From Thermosynechococcaceae cyanobacterium MS004 (GTDB lineage: Bacteria > Cyanobacteriota > Cyanobacteriia > Thermosynechococcales > Thermosynechococcaceae), in NCBI GenBank assembly GCA_022402525.1, contig JAKRSB010000126.1:62001-126000 (forward strand): 64,000 nucleotides of DNA, written 5' to 3'. The translations under genes were made by a program, and so were the position numbers. The first letter of the stretch is position 1, and every line of letters begins with the position of its first letter. The notes beneath the pieces are model-generated. The model was given only the letters and a program-made list of their open reading frames with translations. It was not told where the DNA came from and did no database searches. Shown in pieces: positions 9,599-17,442 of the stretch.

Positions 9599-9615
9599 GG
9601 GGGATGCCTCGGTTA

Positions 9616-12168
9616 TTAGGTTGTTTCAGGAGCCTGGTATGCTTTGGGCTGGGTTGGTGCTGCGGGAATTTGAGTGGTTTGTTGCGTTCCGTTTTGATGT
9701 TCTGCCCAGTTACCGATACTAGCTCCGCGCAAATCATAGTGATGTATAGCGTGCGGGTTTATGGGGCTGGCCTCACGGTTTTTGCTACGTCCGACACCAT
9801 TCAGGAGCTGGGTAACGGACAAATCAAGGATATCTTTGTTGGGTAATACCACTTCAACGGTGTGCCGACCTTTTTCTTCTCTGACTAATAAATCCTGGTA
9901 GGGTATGCAGACTTCTGGATGGTCAGGGATGGGCACCATTGCTTGGGGCTTGAAGGAAAAACTGTTGTGAATGTGGTCAAAGTTGGCGCGGATAATGGCG
10001 AGTAAGGAGCGCTGACTAGGGGGCGCTCCGGTGACGGAAATATACACGCGCTTTTCTTGAATATCGGCTTTGACGAGGGCAAGGGCACCCTCAAATTCTA
10101 AAATTACCCCAGTGCGCCAGCGGAATTGATGGGTGCTATGGCTATGGGTGCGGACAATAAAGCGGGGGAGCAACCCTTCGGGCAGGATGGGGTAATGGTA
10201 CTGGAAGTTAAGGCTGTGAAGGGGGTTAAAGGTTTCGGCTTCTGGGGGCTGCTGTTTGTCGAGCAGTTGGGGGATGAGGTAGTGGTCATTACGATCGGGG
10301 AAGGGGAAGCATAGCTCAAATTTCTGCATAAGGTCGATGAGAAATGGATGCCGATCGCGGGGATAGTCGGCAGAGGGGAGGAGTTGGGCAATATCGCTGA
10401 GGCTGAGGTTGCCCTTTTGCTGGGCGAGGCGGGGGGATGTGAGGAGGGTATAGATGCCTTGAGTGATCCAGTGGGGGTTTAGGACATGGGTGTCGCGGAG
10501 GCGGGGGTCGTTTTTGTAATTGAGGACAATACCAAGCCTATGCAGGGCAGCGGCTAGGGATTCTTGGGCTTGGGGGTCTGCTTCGCCTTTGTCTGCACAA
10601 ATGGTGCAGTATTGCTCAAAGCTTAGGTAGTTTTGTGGCATGGTGGCCAACTGGTCTTTGATGCCGAACCAGCTTGCGGGGAATTCATCGCGCAGGTGCT
10701 TGAGGTTGTGGGTTGTGCGCTCAATGGCTTGCCGAAGCTGGACTAGATTGTGAGCATCTTCGCAGTCGGTTTCAATGAATTCGACGATATGGATGAATTT
10801 TTGCCGTAGCCCACTCCGGTTGAGGTCAAAGGGGCAGGCTTTGATTTTGTTGAGCACCACAATGACGGGGGAGTCTTCGCCAAAGCTTTCGATGAGGTTG
10901 AGCCAGTATTCGGCATCGGTGTCTTCGTGGCCTTGGCGACCGTTGAGCACCAGAATGTAGAGACTGCGCTGGGTTAAGAAAAAGTGATGGGTGGCGTGCA
11001 TAATTTCTTGGCCGCCAAAGTCCCAAACATTAAGGCGCACGTCTTCGGTGCCGTTGAGCTGAATAGGCCACTGGGTAATTTGAATGCCTTGGGTTTGGGG
11101 TGCGTCTTTATCAAAGGTGTTATGCACCAGACGGCTGACTAAGGAGGTTTTGCCCACACCGCCATAGCCGATCAAAATGAGTTTGGCCTCGTTGAGAGGG
11201 CGTTTTTGGCCTTGTTGGGTGCGGTAGTAGTAGTCAAGGATAGTCTGTGGGCTTGTGGGAGTTCCCCTTCTTGCAGCTACTTCAAGCGCAGTGAACCCTA
11301 AAATTTCGGGTGGCAGATTCAGACCATCGTTTTTATGGAGATAGAGCTCTTCCAATTTACTAAGCTTTCTTAATCCGTTCGGTAGGCTCGTCAGTTGATT
11401 GTCCCAGAGGTCAAGAGTTTGCAGATTAGTAAGCTGGGAGACCGCATCCGTTAGGCTCATCAGTTGATTGAAGCCGAGGTAAAGCGTTTGCAGATTAGTA
11501 AGCTGGGAGATCGCATCCGGCAGGCTCGTCAGTTGATTGCTGGTGAGGTCAAGCGTTTGCAGATTGGTGAGCTGGGCGATCTCATCTGGTAGCCTCGTCA
11601 GTTGACTGTTGCCTAGGAAAAGCGTTTGCAGATTGGTGAGATGGGTGATCGCATCCGGTAAGCTCGTCAGTTGATTGTCGCTGAGGCTAAGATTATGTAG
11701 ATTGGTTAGCTTGGTGATCGCATCTGGTAGCCTCGTCAGTTGATTGTCGCTGAGGGCAAGCGTTTGCAGATTCGTGAGCTGGGCGATCGCATCCGGTAGG
11801 CTCGTCAGTTGATTGCCGCTGAGGGCAAGCGTTTGCAGATTCGTGAGCTGGGCGATCGCATCCGGTAGGCTCGTCAGTTGATTGCCGCCGAGGTCAAGCA
11901 CTTGCAGATTCGTGAGCTGGGCGATCGCATCCGGTAGGCTCGTCAGTTGATTGAAGCCGAGGGAAAGCGTTTGCAGATGGGTGAGCTGGACGATCGCATC
12001 CGGTAGGCTCGTCAGTTGATTGCTGGTGAGGTCAAGCGTTTGCAGATGGGTGAGCTGAGTGATCGCATCCGGTACGGTTGTCAACGCTAGATCTGATAAA
12101 TCTAGCTGAACTTCGCCAGACTCCAGAGCCTGCTGAATCCGCTGTTCTGCCTCGTAGAGCTTTGCCAT
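9616..12168 (-). CDS. Leucine-rich-repeat Roc-COR GTPase (ROCO family)
   Basis: This 850-residue protein has about eleven LRRs of 23 residues (about 22-285, consensus LPDAIAQLTNLQTLxLxxNQLTS), a Roc GTPase domain with Walker A GYGGVGKTS at 334-342 and switch II WDFGGQE at 382-388, then a COR dimerisation domain (about 490-790). The fourth G-motif reads NKIK at 440-443, where the Asp that reads guanine is expected. The tail carries YDLRGASIGNWAEH at 811-824, nearly identical to a motif in the second HEAT gene. ROCO proteins are dimeric GTPases related to human LRRK2, and bacterial members have few known roles. It leads a three-gene operon. The LRR exons are near-identical 69-base units in DNA. 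Confidence 0.93.
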   Translation of the reverse strand: MAKLYEAEQRIQQALESGEVQLDLSDLALTTVPDAITQLTHLQTLDLTSNQLTSLPDAIVQLTHLQTLSLGFNQLTSLPDAIAQLTNLQVLDLGGNQLTSLPDAIAQLTNLQTLALSGNQLTSLPDAIAQLTNLQTLALSDNQLTRLPDAITKLTNLHNLSLSDNQLTSLPDAITHLTNLQTLFLGNSQLTRLPDEIAQLTNLQTLDLTSNQLTSLPDAISQLTNLQTLYLGFNQLMSLTDAVSQLTNLQTLDLWDNQLTSLPNGLRKLSKLEELYLHKNDGLNLPPEILGFTALEVAARRGTPTSPQTILDYYYRTQQGQKRPLNEAKLILIGYGGVGKTSLVSRLVHNTFDKDAPQTQGIQITQWPIQLNGTEDVRLNVWDFGGQEIMHATHHFFLTQRSLYILVLNGRQGHEDTDAEYWLNLIESFGEDSPVIVVLNKIKACPFDLNRSGLRQKFIHIVEFIETDCEDAHNLVQLRQAIERTTHNLKHLRDEFPASWFGIKDQLATMPQNYLSFEQYCTICADKGEADPQAQESLAAALHRLGIVLNYKNDPRLRDTHVLNPHWITQGIYTLLTSPRLAQQKGNLSLSDIAQLLPSADYPRDRHPFLIDLMQKFELCFPFPDRNDHYLIPQLLDKQQPPEAETFNPLHSLNFQYHYPILPEGLLPRFIVRTHSHSTHQFRWRTGVILEFEGALALVKADIQEKRVYISVTGAPPSQRSLLAIIRANFDHIHNSFSFKPQAMVPIPDHPEVCIPYQDLLVREEKGRHTVEVVLPNKDILDLSVTQLLNGVGRSKNREASPINPHAIHHYDLRGASIGNWAEHQNGTQQTTQIPAAPTQPKAYQAPETT

Positions 12169-12348
12169 ATTGCAGTCTTACCTCAACCACTCACTCCAGC
12201 CTGACTGACCTACCCTTTAGAGAAACAAGCTCGCATGGATACCCCATTTCTGCCCGTGGGCAATACGAACCGTTGCGCCACCAGGTAACATCCAGAGCGT
12301 TTTTTTATGGTAGGCGATCAGTCAGCCTCACCTTGGATTAACCATGCT

Positions 12349-12735
12349 TTAGAATTCTGCCAAGTGCTTTGCTAGAGCGACTCTGGAGGGGATTGAAACT
12401 TTTCGATGATGCCGCTGGAGATCTTCTGTGTCCACATCATCCTGGTCAGATTTAGCATAAACGGATAGCAAAACCACAGCACTAGGAGAAAGGATTTGAT
12501 AAATGACTCGGTAGCCACCACTTTTACCCTTGCGAATCGTGCTATTTCTCACCCGAAGCTTATAGACCCTGTAGCCTATTCCAGAAATTTGATCTCCCAG
12601 AAATTCACCCTTTTGGAACTGTTCGATGATGAGCTGGAGATCTGACCGAAGATTTCGGTAACGTTTTTCAAGAGTACGCGCTTGGCGCTTGAATTCATTT
12701 GCAACAAAAACTTGGATAGAAGGCACCTCAGTCAT
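12349..12735 (-). CDS. RelE/ParE-like toxin of a type II toxin-antitoxin pair
   Basis: This 128-residue basic protein shows the RelE/ParE fold pattern: a helical FKRQARTLEKRYRNLRSDLQLIIEQF segment, the GYRVYKLRVRNSTIRKGKSGGYRVIYQ beta-sheet core with clustered Arg and Lys, and LLSVYAKSDQDD near the end. RelE-type members cut mRNA on the ribosome and ParE-type members attack gyrase; which applies here cannot be told. The antitoxin gene overlaps its start by 8 bases, the usual order. The C-terminal 30 residues extend past the usual RelE length. Confidence 0.8.
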   Translation of the reverse strand: MTEVPSIQVFVANEFKRQARTLEKRYRNLRSDLQLIIEQFQKGEFLGDQISGIGYRVYKLRVRNSTIRKGKSGGYRVIYQILSPSAVVLLSVYAKSDQDDVDTEDLQRHHRKVSIPSRVALAKHLAEF

Positions 12736-12964
12736 CCAGAGCGTCCCAAAGCGTTTCGACAGAACTGATGCGCCCTGCTTTTACATCTTCGAGGGCGCGC
12801 TCGAATCCGGCTAGCACTTCAGCTTTGGAGGTGTCTTGAAGGCCAGAGGGCTGCACAATTTCCTGGAGCGCCCCAAGAACAAACGCTTCTAAAGATAGGT
12901 TGAGTTGAGTGGCTCTCTGGGTGAGCTGTTCTTCGAGATCTTGGGGAATTTGAATGGTTCGCAT
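12728..12964 (-). CDS. Antitoxin partner of the RelE/ParE-like toxin
   Basis: This 78-residue protein begins with a ribbon-helix-helix-like MRTIQIPQDLEEQLTQRATQLNLSLEAFVLGAL segment that would bind DNA. An acidic C-terminal part (about 45-78) follows, which in such antitoxins wraps the toxin. It overlaps the toxin gene by 8 bases and precedes it, so translation is probably coupled and the pair autoregulated. The antitoxin subfamily is not clear. Confidence 0.72.
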   Translation of the reverse strand: MRTIQIPQDLEEQLTQRATQLNLSLEAFVLGALQEIVQPSGLQDTSKAEVLAGFERALEDVKAGRISSVETLWDALDD

Positions 12965-12995
12965 AAAGCTGAATCTTTCTAAAGATCTTTTTAAA

Positions 12996-13049
12996 GTGCA
13001 CCAGACTATGGTTTTCTCTTCTATCGTAGGCGATCGCTCTTTAGTTGCC
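12996..13049. repeat. Direct repeat, left copy, flanking a UPF0175/DUF3368 cassette
   Basis: About 54 bases here recur at 14028-14082 with roughly 85-90 percent identity by eye. The shared core is a GGTTTTCTCTTCTATCGTAG stretch with matching GCACCAGAC before it and GATCGC after it. The copies bracket the second toxin-antitoxin-like pair. Confidence 0.8.
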
Positions 13050-13053
13050 GATA

Positions 13054-13542
13054 TCAGGATGGGCCAATATCAGGATGGGTCAGAAGCATCTGAATCAGCT
13101 TAGGTGAAGCTCGAAAATTTGTTTTATTCATGAGCTGGGCAAGCACAACAGGCAGCTCAATTTCGCCTAACCTTGCAGCCTCGCTTAGAATACCGAGCAA
13201 CCCAGTAATTTTTATGCCTAAAGCAGTTGCAGCCTGTCGAGCAGGTTTATCATCCACAATAAGTAAATCAGCCTGGATTTGTAGCGCAAGCTGAATCGCT
13301 GCACGTTCGCCAGGATCCAAACGCATCAGGGCTAAATTCGTGGGTAACTCCACAACATAAACATTTAGCCAGCTAGGAGGTTGTTGAATCCATTGTTGCA
13401 AAATTACGGGCGCGCCAGCCGCAAGCATCTCATCTCGCACAGCTTCAGGAATGTTAATACTTCCGTAAAGCTTTGGCAGCAATTCAACTTGATTGATGAG
13501 CAATAAATAGTGAATGGGTGATGTATCGGAAACAACGATCAT
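13054..13542 (-). CDS. DUF3368 PIN-like nuclease, putative toxin
   Basis: This 162-residue protein matches DUF3368, a PIN-domain relative. The opening IVVSDTSPIHYLLLINQ has the first PIN Asp, DPGERAAIQLALQIQADLLIVDDKPARQAA holds the acidic Glu and Asp-Asp cluster, and LGILSEAARLG follows. PIN toxins are metal-dependent ribonucleases. The UPF0175 gene upstream overlaps it by 4 bases, a recurring pairing in cyanobacteria that is taken as toxin-antitoxin. Both lie between the 55-base repeats. Confidence 0.85.
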   Translation of the reverse strand: MIVVSDTSPIHYLLLINQVELLPKLYGSINIPEAVRDEMLAAGAPVILQQWIQQPPSWLNVYVVELPTNLALMRLDPGERAAIQLALQIQADLLIVDDKPARQAATALGIKITGLLGILSEAARLGEIELPVVLAQLMNKTNFRASPKLIQMLLTHPDIGPS

Positions 13543-13811
13543 CCAGGTTGACTACGCAATTGGTTTAGGGTTTCAATATCTTGTTCAAGATCTGACTCGG
13601 CATAGTGCAGATAGGCTTCGTGCGTCTTCAGGAAACCGTCCACGGCAAATCGAGAGGGTAAGTTCAAAATACGTCCAACTTCAGCACTTGTAATCTTTTC
13701 AGACTTATAGGCTTCAACGACAAGATTTTCAAGGATGTGCCGAGAGAGAGCAGCACGATCTATCTGAAGCTGACGGGCCAGCTCATCGGGAATTTCAACC
13801 GTAACTTCCAT
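13539..13811 (-). CDS. UPF0175 family protein, putative antitoxin
   Basis: This 90-residue protein matches UPF0175: MEVTVEIPDELARQLQ, then helical segments with LSRHILENLVVEAYKSEKIT and the helix-turn-helix-like SAEVGRILNLPSRFAVDGFLKTHEAYL. The open frame extends to 14084, but the extra 91 residues are low-quality, HIP1-rich sequence. ATG 13811 has a GAGG ribosome site about nine bases upstream and matches the family start, so it is preferred. It overlaps the DUF3368 gene by 4 bases and probably represses their shared promoter. Confidence 0.82.
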   Translation of the reverse strand: MEVTVEIPDELARQLQIDRAALSRHILENLVVEAYKSEKITSAEVGRILNLPSRFAVDGFLKTHEAYLHYAESDLEQDIETLNQLRSQPG

Positions 13812-14027
13812 GAAAACAACCTCAAGATTACTGAGCTTGACTTGACTATTTTGGCCAGCGACCCTTAACCCTCTTTTGCCAATTCTAGGCGATCGCCCTT
13901 GCGCGATCGTTTGCAAGATTGTTCTGTCCGCGTTTCTGCATCCGTGAGCGTGTAAAGCTGCCACCATTGGGCATAGTGTTTGCTCAGCGATCGCAAATAG
14001 GGCTGAAAGTCGATCTCCGCTGCCATA

Positions 14028-14082
14028 GCGCACCAGACCTACGGTTTTCTCTTCTATCGTAGGTGATCGCCCTTGAGTCGCC
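14028..14082. repeat. Direct repeat, right copy, flanking a UPF0175/DUF3368 cassette
   Basis: This is the partner of 12996-13049. It lies about 220 bases upstream of the UPF0175 start. The two copies are in the same orientation, as expected after cassette capture or excision-type recombination. Confidence 0.8.
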
Positions 14083-14228
14083 ATAGGACAGGTAACGTCC
14101 CTGCCCTGTGTAGGGTCAACGCCTCCTCACCAATGCGTAGTCTTCAGTCACCCACTGCCAGAGCGATCGTAGTGTCCAGCAGAAGGGCGCTGCTCAGTTC
14201 AGAGTGCGCATAGTCCCCTGCGTCGCGT

Positions 14229-14417
14229 TCATCTGGAAGACATTGCCGCTGCTTTTTTTGCGACAAATGCCCAGATCTCATCCGCGCTCACGCCTTCGGT
14301 TTCAACGACATGAACTTTACTATGATGAACCTGTTGGGCTCGTTGACTGGCTGCTCTAAATAATGACCACACAGAAGACAGTCCATTGACGCTATTGCAG
14401 CGTAGAACTCTCTCCAA
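14229..14417 (-). pseudogene. Possible transposase remnant
   Basis: A 62-residue frame contains VETEGVSADEIWAFVAKK, which resembles the DEMWSFV-type segment of IS1-like DDE transposases in cyanobacteria. Nothing else of a transposase or its terminal repeats was found, and the frame overlaps the region upstream of the HNH gene. It may be a decayed insertion or chance. Confidence 0.3.
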
Positions 14418-14451
14418 TTTTACCTGCCCATCCTATCTCGACGCGCTACCA

Positions 14452-14817
14452 ATGAGTTATCAATCACGTCTTGAAGAACTGGATCGGCGATTGAATAGAA
14501 TCCACGCTGCACGATCCCAAAAACATAAGATTAAGGCCGAAATTAAGCAGAGATTTGGTGGAACCTGTGCTTATTGTGGGTGTACCCCTCGTTTTTTAAC
14601 CTTGGATCACGTTGTCCCTCAAACTCAAGGCGGACTCAACGTAAGATCCAACCTGGCCGCAGTTTGCCAGCGCTGCAATCGCAGCAAGGGGAGTCGCCCA
14701 CTGTGGTCATGGTGGCAAGCTTCTCCTTGCTGGAATGAGGAGAGGGCCATGCGTTTTGCCGAAACCGTTTTAGTCTGTAGGGTTTCAGCACATGACATGC
14801 CTCGGAGCTCGGAATAA
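14452..14817 (+). CDS. HNH endonuclease
   Basis: This 121-residue protein is a compact HNH nuclease. It has the zinc-type CAYCG pair, LDHVVPQTQGG with the catalytic His, NLAAVCQRCNRSKGSR with the Asn and second cysteine pair, and a basic N-terminal helix. HNH proteins of this size in cyanobacteria are often stand-alone and of unknown role; homing, restriction and phage functions all occur in the family. The frame opens at 14386, but the ATG at 14452 starts the recognisable protein and is preferred, although no strong ribosome site is seen. Confidence 0.85.
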   Translation: MSYQSRLEELDRRLNRIHAARSQKHKIKAEIKQRFGGTCAYCGCTPRFLTLDHVVPQTQGGLNVRSNLAAVCQRCNRSKGSRPLWSWWQASPCWNEERAMRFAETVLVCRVSAHDMPRSSE

Positions 14818-14999
14818 AAAGCGATAAACGACTGCCTACTGATTGTGCCAAATGCCAAAAGTTTTGGACTTGTTTGGGCTTGGTTTGTTCGGGCTAGACT
14901 CGCCTGTGCTGGACTATCGGGTTCACCATTACTCAGTCTTGGTGCGAAGCTTGCCCAGGACGTTCCGCTCTCCGCTGGCCTAGCCCCAGAGCCGCCCGG

Positions 15000-15464
15000 T
15001 TAAAGGGCAACTGCTCTTTCCGCTTGCTTTTCTTTCAAGTAGGTTACAAGAGCGTGAAACCCCAGATAGTAGCTATTTGCGCCAAAGCCACAAATCTGTC
15101 CAATGACAATAGGCGCAAGGTAGGAATGATGTCTAAATTCTTCGCGGCGATGAATATTGCTGAGATGGACTTCGACTGCGGGAAGCTTCGTAGCGGCGAT
15201 CGCATCTCGAATTGCAACGCTGGTGTGGGTGTATGCTGCAGCGTTAATCAGAATCCCGTGATGTCGCTCAACCGCGCTCTGAATTGCGTCAACCAGCGCC
15301 CCCTCATGGTTAGACTGAAGCGAGTCAACCTGTACGCCTTGCTTTTCCCCTAGACCAGCAAGACGAGCATCAATCTCTGAAAGCGTCACGGCACCATAGA
15401 TACTAGGTTCTCGACTCCCCAGTAAATTTAGGTTTGGGCCGTGGAGCACCAGGATACTGATCAA
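15000..15464 (-). CDS. aroQ: 3-dehydroquinate dehydratase, type II
   Basis: This 154-residue protein is the normal length of type II dehydroquinases, which convert 3-dehydroquinate to 3-dehydroshikimate in the shikimate pathway. The [20 protein letters not shown] start carries the catalytic Tyr23. [30 protein letters not shown] and [18 protein letters not shown] (His100 and the arginine loop) are all intact. It is a dodecameric cytosolic enzyme. It stands alone, with a small gene 91 bases upstream on the same strand. Confidence 0.96.
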   Translation of the reverse strand: MISILVLHGPNLNLLGSREPSIYGAVTLSEIDARLAGLGEKQGVQVDSLQSNHEGALVDAIQSAVERHHGILINAAAYTHTSVAIRDAIAATKLPAVEVHLSNIHRREEFRHHSYLAPIVIGQICGFGANSYYLGFHALVTYLKEKQAERAVAL

Positions 15465-15554
15465 AACACTGACCTCAAGACACCTTCTTCAAGAGAGCGG
15501 CCCTGCTAAAAGGCTGGCGCTTAAAAGATTCAGCTCTACTTAAGACCAGCCTTC

Positions 15555-15686
15555 TTAAAACCTACGCTCATTGACTGGAATAGGAATTGGCTCCAGTTCG
15601 GGCTCAGATTCTGAACCTAGAAGCGCTTCAATCACCTTTCGAGCAAAATTCTTGAGCACATCAAGGACTTTCTCTAAGTAATCCAT
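15555..15686 (-). CDS. Small acidic protein, 43 residues, unknown function
   Basis: A short frame encodes a helix MDYLEKVLDVLKNFARKVIEAL followed by an acidic and proline-rich tail (GSESEPELEPIPIPV). An AAGGAG ribosome site lies about 11 bases upstream of ATG 15686. The amphipathic helix plus Pro/Glu tail resembles small cyanobacterial proteins of unknown function. It is close upstream of aroQ on the same strand, so it may share its transcript. Confidence 0.55.
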   Translation of the reverse strand: MDYLEKVLDVLKNFARKVIEALLGSESEPELEPIPIPVNERRF

Positions 15687-16008
15687 TAGGGGGATGGCTC
15701 CTTGTCTTACAATACAAACTTTGAAATAACGCTGAGGCTTAACGCGATGGTTGGCACTTTTACCTATAGGGTCTAAGCTTAGAACCGTTTTTCAAGACAT
15801 GAAGGTTTCTTAATATTAAACTAACATATTTCCCTCGAAACGGGTCTAGTCTTGCGCCAAGGGCGAGCCGTTCCGTCCGTTAGGGGATCAGTCGGGGATC
15901 AATGGGTGAACCAATGGGTGGATCAATGGTGTAGAGCAGCCGTCAGGGGCCTTGATTTTGCGTCAAGAAAGTAAAGAAGTCATCGATGGAGAGCTTTATG
16001 GGCAAGCC
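15687..16008. other. Intergenic region, no gene recognised
   Basis: About 320 bases between the small acidic gene and cinA. The left part is AT-rich. Around 15883-15932 there is an imperfect repeat of GGATCAATGGGTG-like units. No RNA gene or riboswitch was recognised. Confidence 0.6.
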
Positions 16009-17304
16009 TTACAAAAGACTTCGGCGCAGGAGATCTAGGGCGGCGGACGCGCTTACCCCTCGAACCCAGTCGCGTCCCCGATCAGACATTTTATATTCGC
16101 GATGGCTTAGACCGTGGGGGCCGGCCAGCCCCACGTAGACTAGCCCTATGGGTTTCTCTTCGCTACCGCCCCCTGGGCCTGCAATGCCGGTAATACTGAG
16201 TCCCCAAGTGGTTCCCAATAGATTTTTAACGCCGATCGCCATTTGCTCGGCAACTGCAGCGCTCACGGCTCCTTGCGTGTTCAGCACCTCAGTTTCGACC
16301 TGGAGTACCTGGCGTTTGACCTGATTGTCGTAGGCAATGACGCCGCCCCAAAAGTAGCGAGAGCTGCCTACCACATCGGTGAGCTTTTGGCCAAGGCCGC
16401 CACCCGTGCAGGACTCCGCAACGGCGACCGTCTCGCCCCGCGCCTGCAGCAGTTTGCCCACGACTGAAGCCAGGGAGTCTTGGTCGGTGCCGTAATAATC
16501 AAGGCCGCACAGCGCTTGAATTTGGGCCTGAATTGGATCTAATTGCTCGCGGGCTTCGGCCTCTGAGGCAGCTTTGACTGAGAGGCGCAGCCTTGCCTCG
16601 CCTTGGCCTGCGTAGGGCGCTACGGTGGGAGAGTCTAGCTTAAGGAACGCATCTACTTTTTCGGCAAGGGTGGATTCTGAAATCCCCCAAAATCTTAGGC
16701 TGCGGCTATAGATTTGGGTCTTTCCCCATCCCTGCTCCTTCAGAAAGGGAATTGCTGTGTTTTCCCACATGGGGTACAGTTCACGAGGCACGCCGGGAAA
16801 GGTCAAGAAGGTGAGTCCTGGCCTGGGCTGCCAGATCATTCCAGGGGCGGTGCCTACGGGATTCGGTAAGACCGCTGCCCCTTGCGGAAGCTGAGCCTGC
16901 TTGCGGTTATTGGCGCTGAGGGTTAGGCCGCGAGCGGTAAAGCGCTGCTCGATGGCCGCCCAAATGTCTTCATGCTCAACGAGGGGTGTTTCAAAGAAGT
17001 CGGCGATGGTTTCGGTGGTGAGGTCATCGGGAGTAGGCCCTAGTCCACCGGTAAAAATGAGAAGGCTGGAGCGGTGACAGGCGATCGCAATGGCTTGTTT
17101 TAGCCGCAGGGGATTATCCCCCACAACGGTCTGAAAGAAGTGTGGGATGCCAAGCTTGGCCAGCTCCTGAGCTAAAAACTGAGCGTTGGAGTTAAGGATT
17201 TCACCCAGCAGCAGCTCGGTTCCGACACAAATAATTTCTGCGCTCTGCGTCTTGCCGCCTGGAGCATTTCCACTTGAATGAGGTGCTAAACGGGATGAAC
17301 TCAT
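16009..17304 (-). CDS. cinA: CinA family protein (competence/damage-inducible, NMN amidohydrolase type)
   Basis: This 431-residue protein has the two CinA modules: a MoaB/MogA-like N-terminal domain (about 20-190, with EIICVGTELLLGEILNSNAQ and TGGLGPTPDDLTTETIA) and a C-terminal CinA-C amidohydrolase domain (about 280-425, with VAVAESCTGGGLGQKLT and GISGIAGPGGGS-like GITGIAGPGGG). Family members cleave NMN or hydrolyse ADP-ribose in NAD salvage. In some bacteria the gene is linked to competence. The start region is repeated in DNA: three 16-base units beginning at the start codon (17302-17349). Confidence 0.94.
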   Translation of the reverse strand: MSSSRLAPHSSGNAPGGKTQSAEIICVGTELLLGEILNSNAQFLAQELAKLGIPHFFQTVVGDNPLRLKQAIAIACHRSSLLIFTGGLGPTPDDLTTETIADFFETPLVEHEDIWAAIEQRFTARGLTLSANNRKQAQLPQGAAVLPNPVGTAPGMIWQPRPGLTFLTFPGVPRELYPMWENTAIPFLKEQGWGKTQIYSRSLRFWGISESTLAEKVDAFLKLDSPTVAPYAGQGEARLRLSVKAASEAEAREQLDPIQAQIQALCGLDYYGTDQDSLASVVGKLLQARGETVAVAESCTGGGLGQKLTDVVGSSRYFWGGVIAYDNQVKRQVLQVETEVLNTQGAVSAAVAEQMAIGVKNLLGTTWGLSITGIAGPGGGSEEKPIGLVYVGLAGPHGLSHREYKMSDRGRDWVRGVSASAALDLLRRSLL

Positions 17305-17349
17305 AACGGTAAAACTTCATGACAGTAAAACTTCATGACGGTAAAACTT
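17302..17349. repeat. Three 16-base tandem units over the cinA start codon
   Basis: Units of CATGACGGTAAAACTT type run 17302-17317, 17318-17333 and 17334-17349. Each carries CAT, an ATG on the minus strand, and the first is the cinA start. A separate ATTCAAATTGCTGA repeat follows around 17398-17440. Confidence 0.85.
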
Positions 17350-17442
17350 AAAATTGCTTGTGGGGTAGCCAATCCCAAGATCTATTCAAATATGGTGGAT
17401 TCAAATTGCTGAATTCAAATTGCTGAATTCAAATGGCTGGAT

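Noticed and set aside
9074-9619. Long plus-strand frames opposite the HEAT genes
   Set aside because: Gly/Val/Glu-rich translations are mirror products of the biased HEAT codons; the minus strand has clear HEAT repeats and operon spacing.
11380-12100. CRISPR-like regular spacing of repeats
   Set aside because: The 69-base periodicity is the coding LRR array; there are no unique spacers and no cas genes.
13812-14084. N-terminal extension of the UPF0175 gene
   Set aside because: The added residues are low-quality and include the direct repeat; ATG 13811 has a ribosome site and fits the family.
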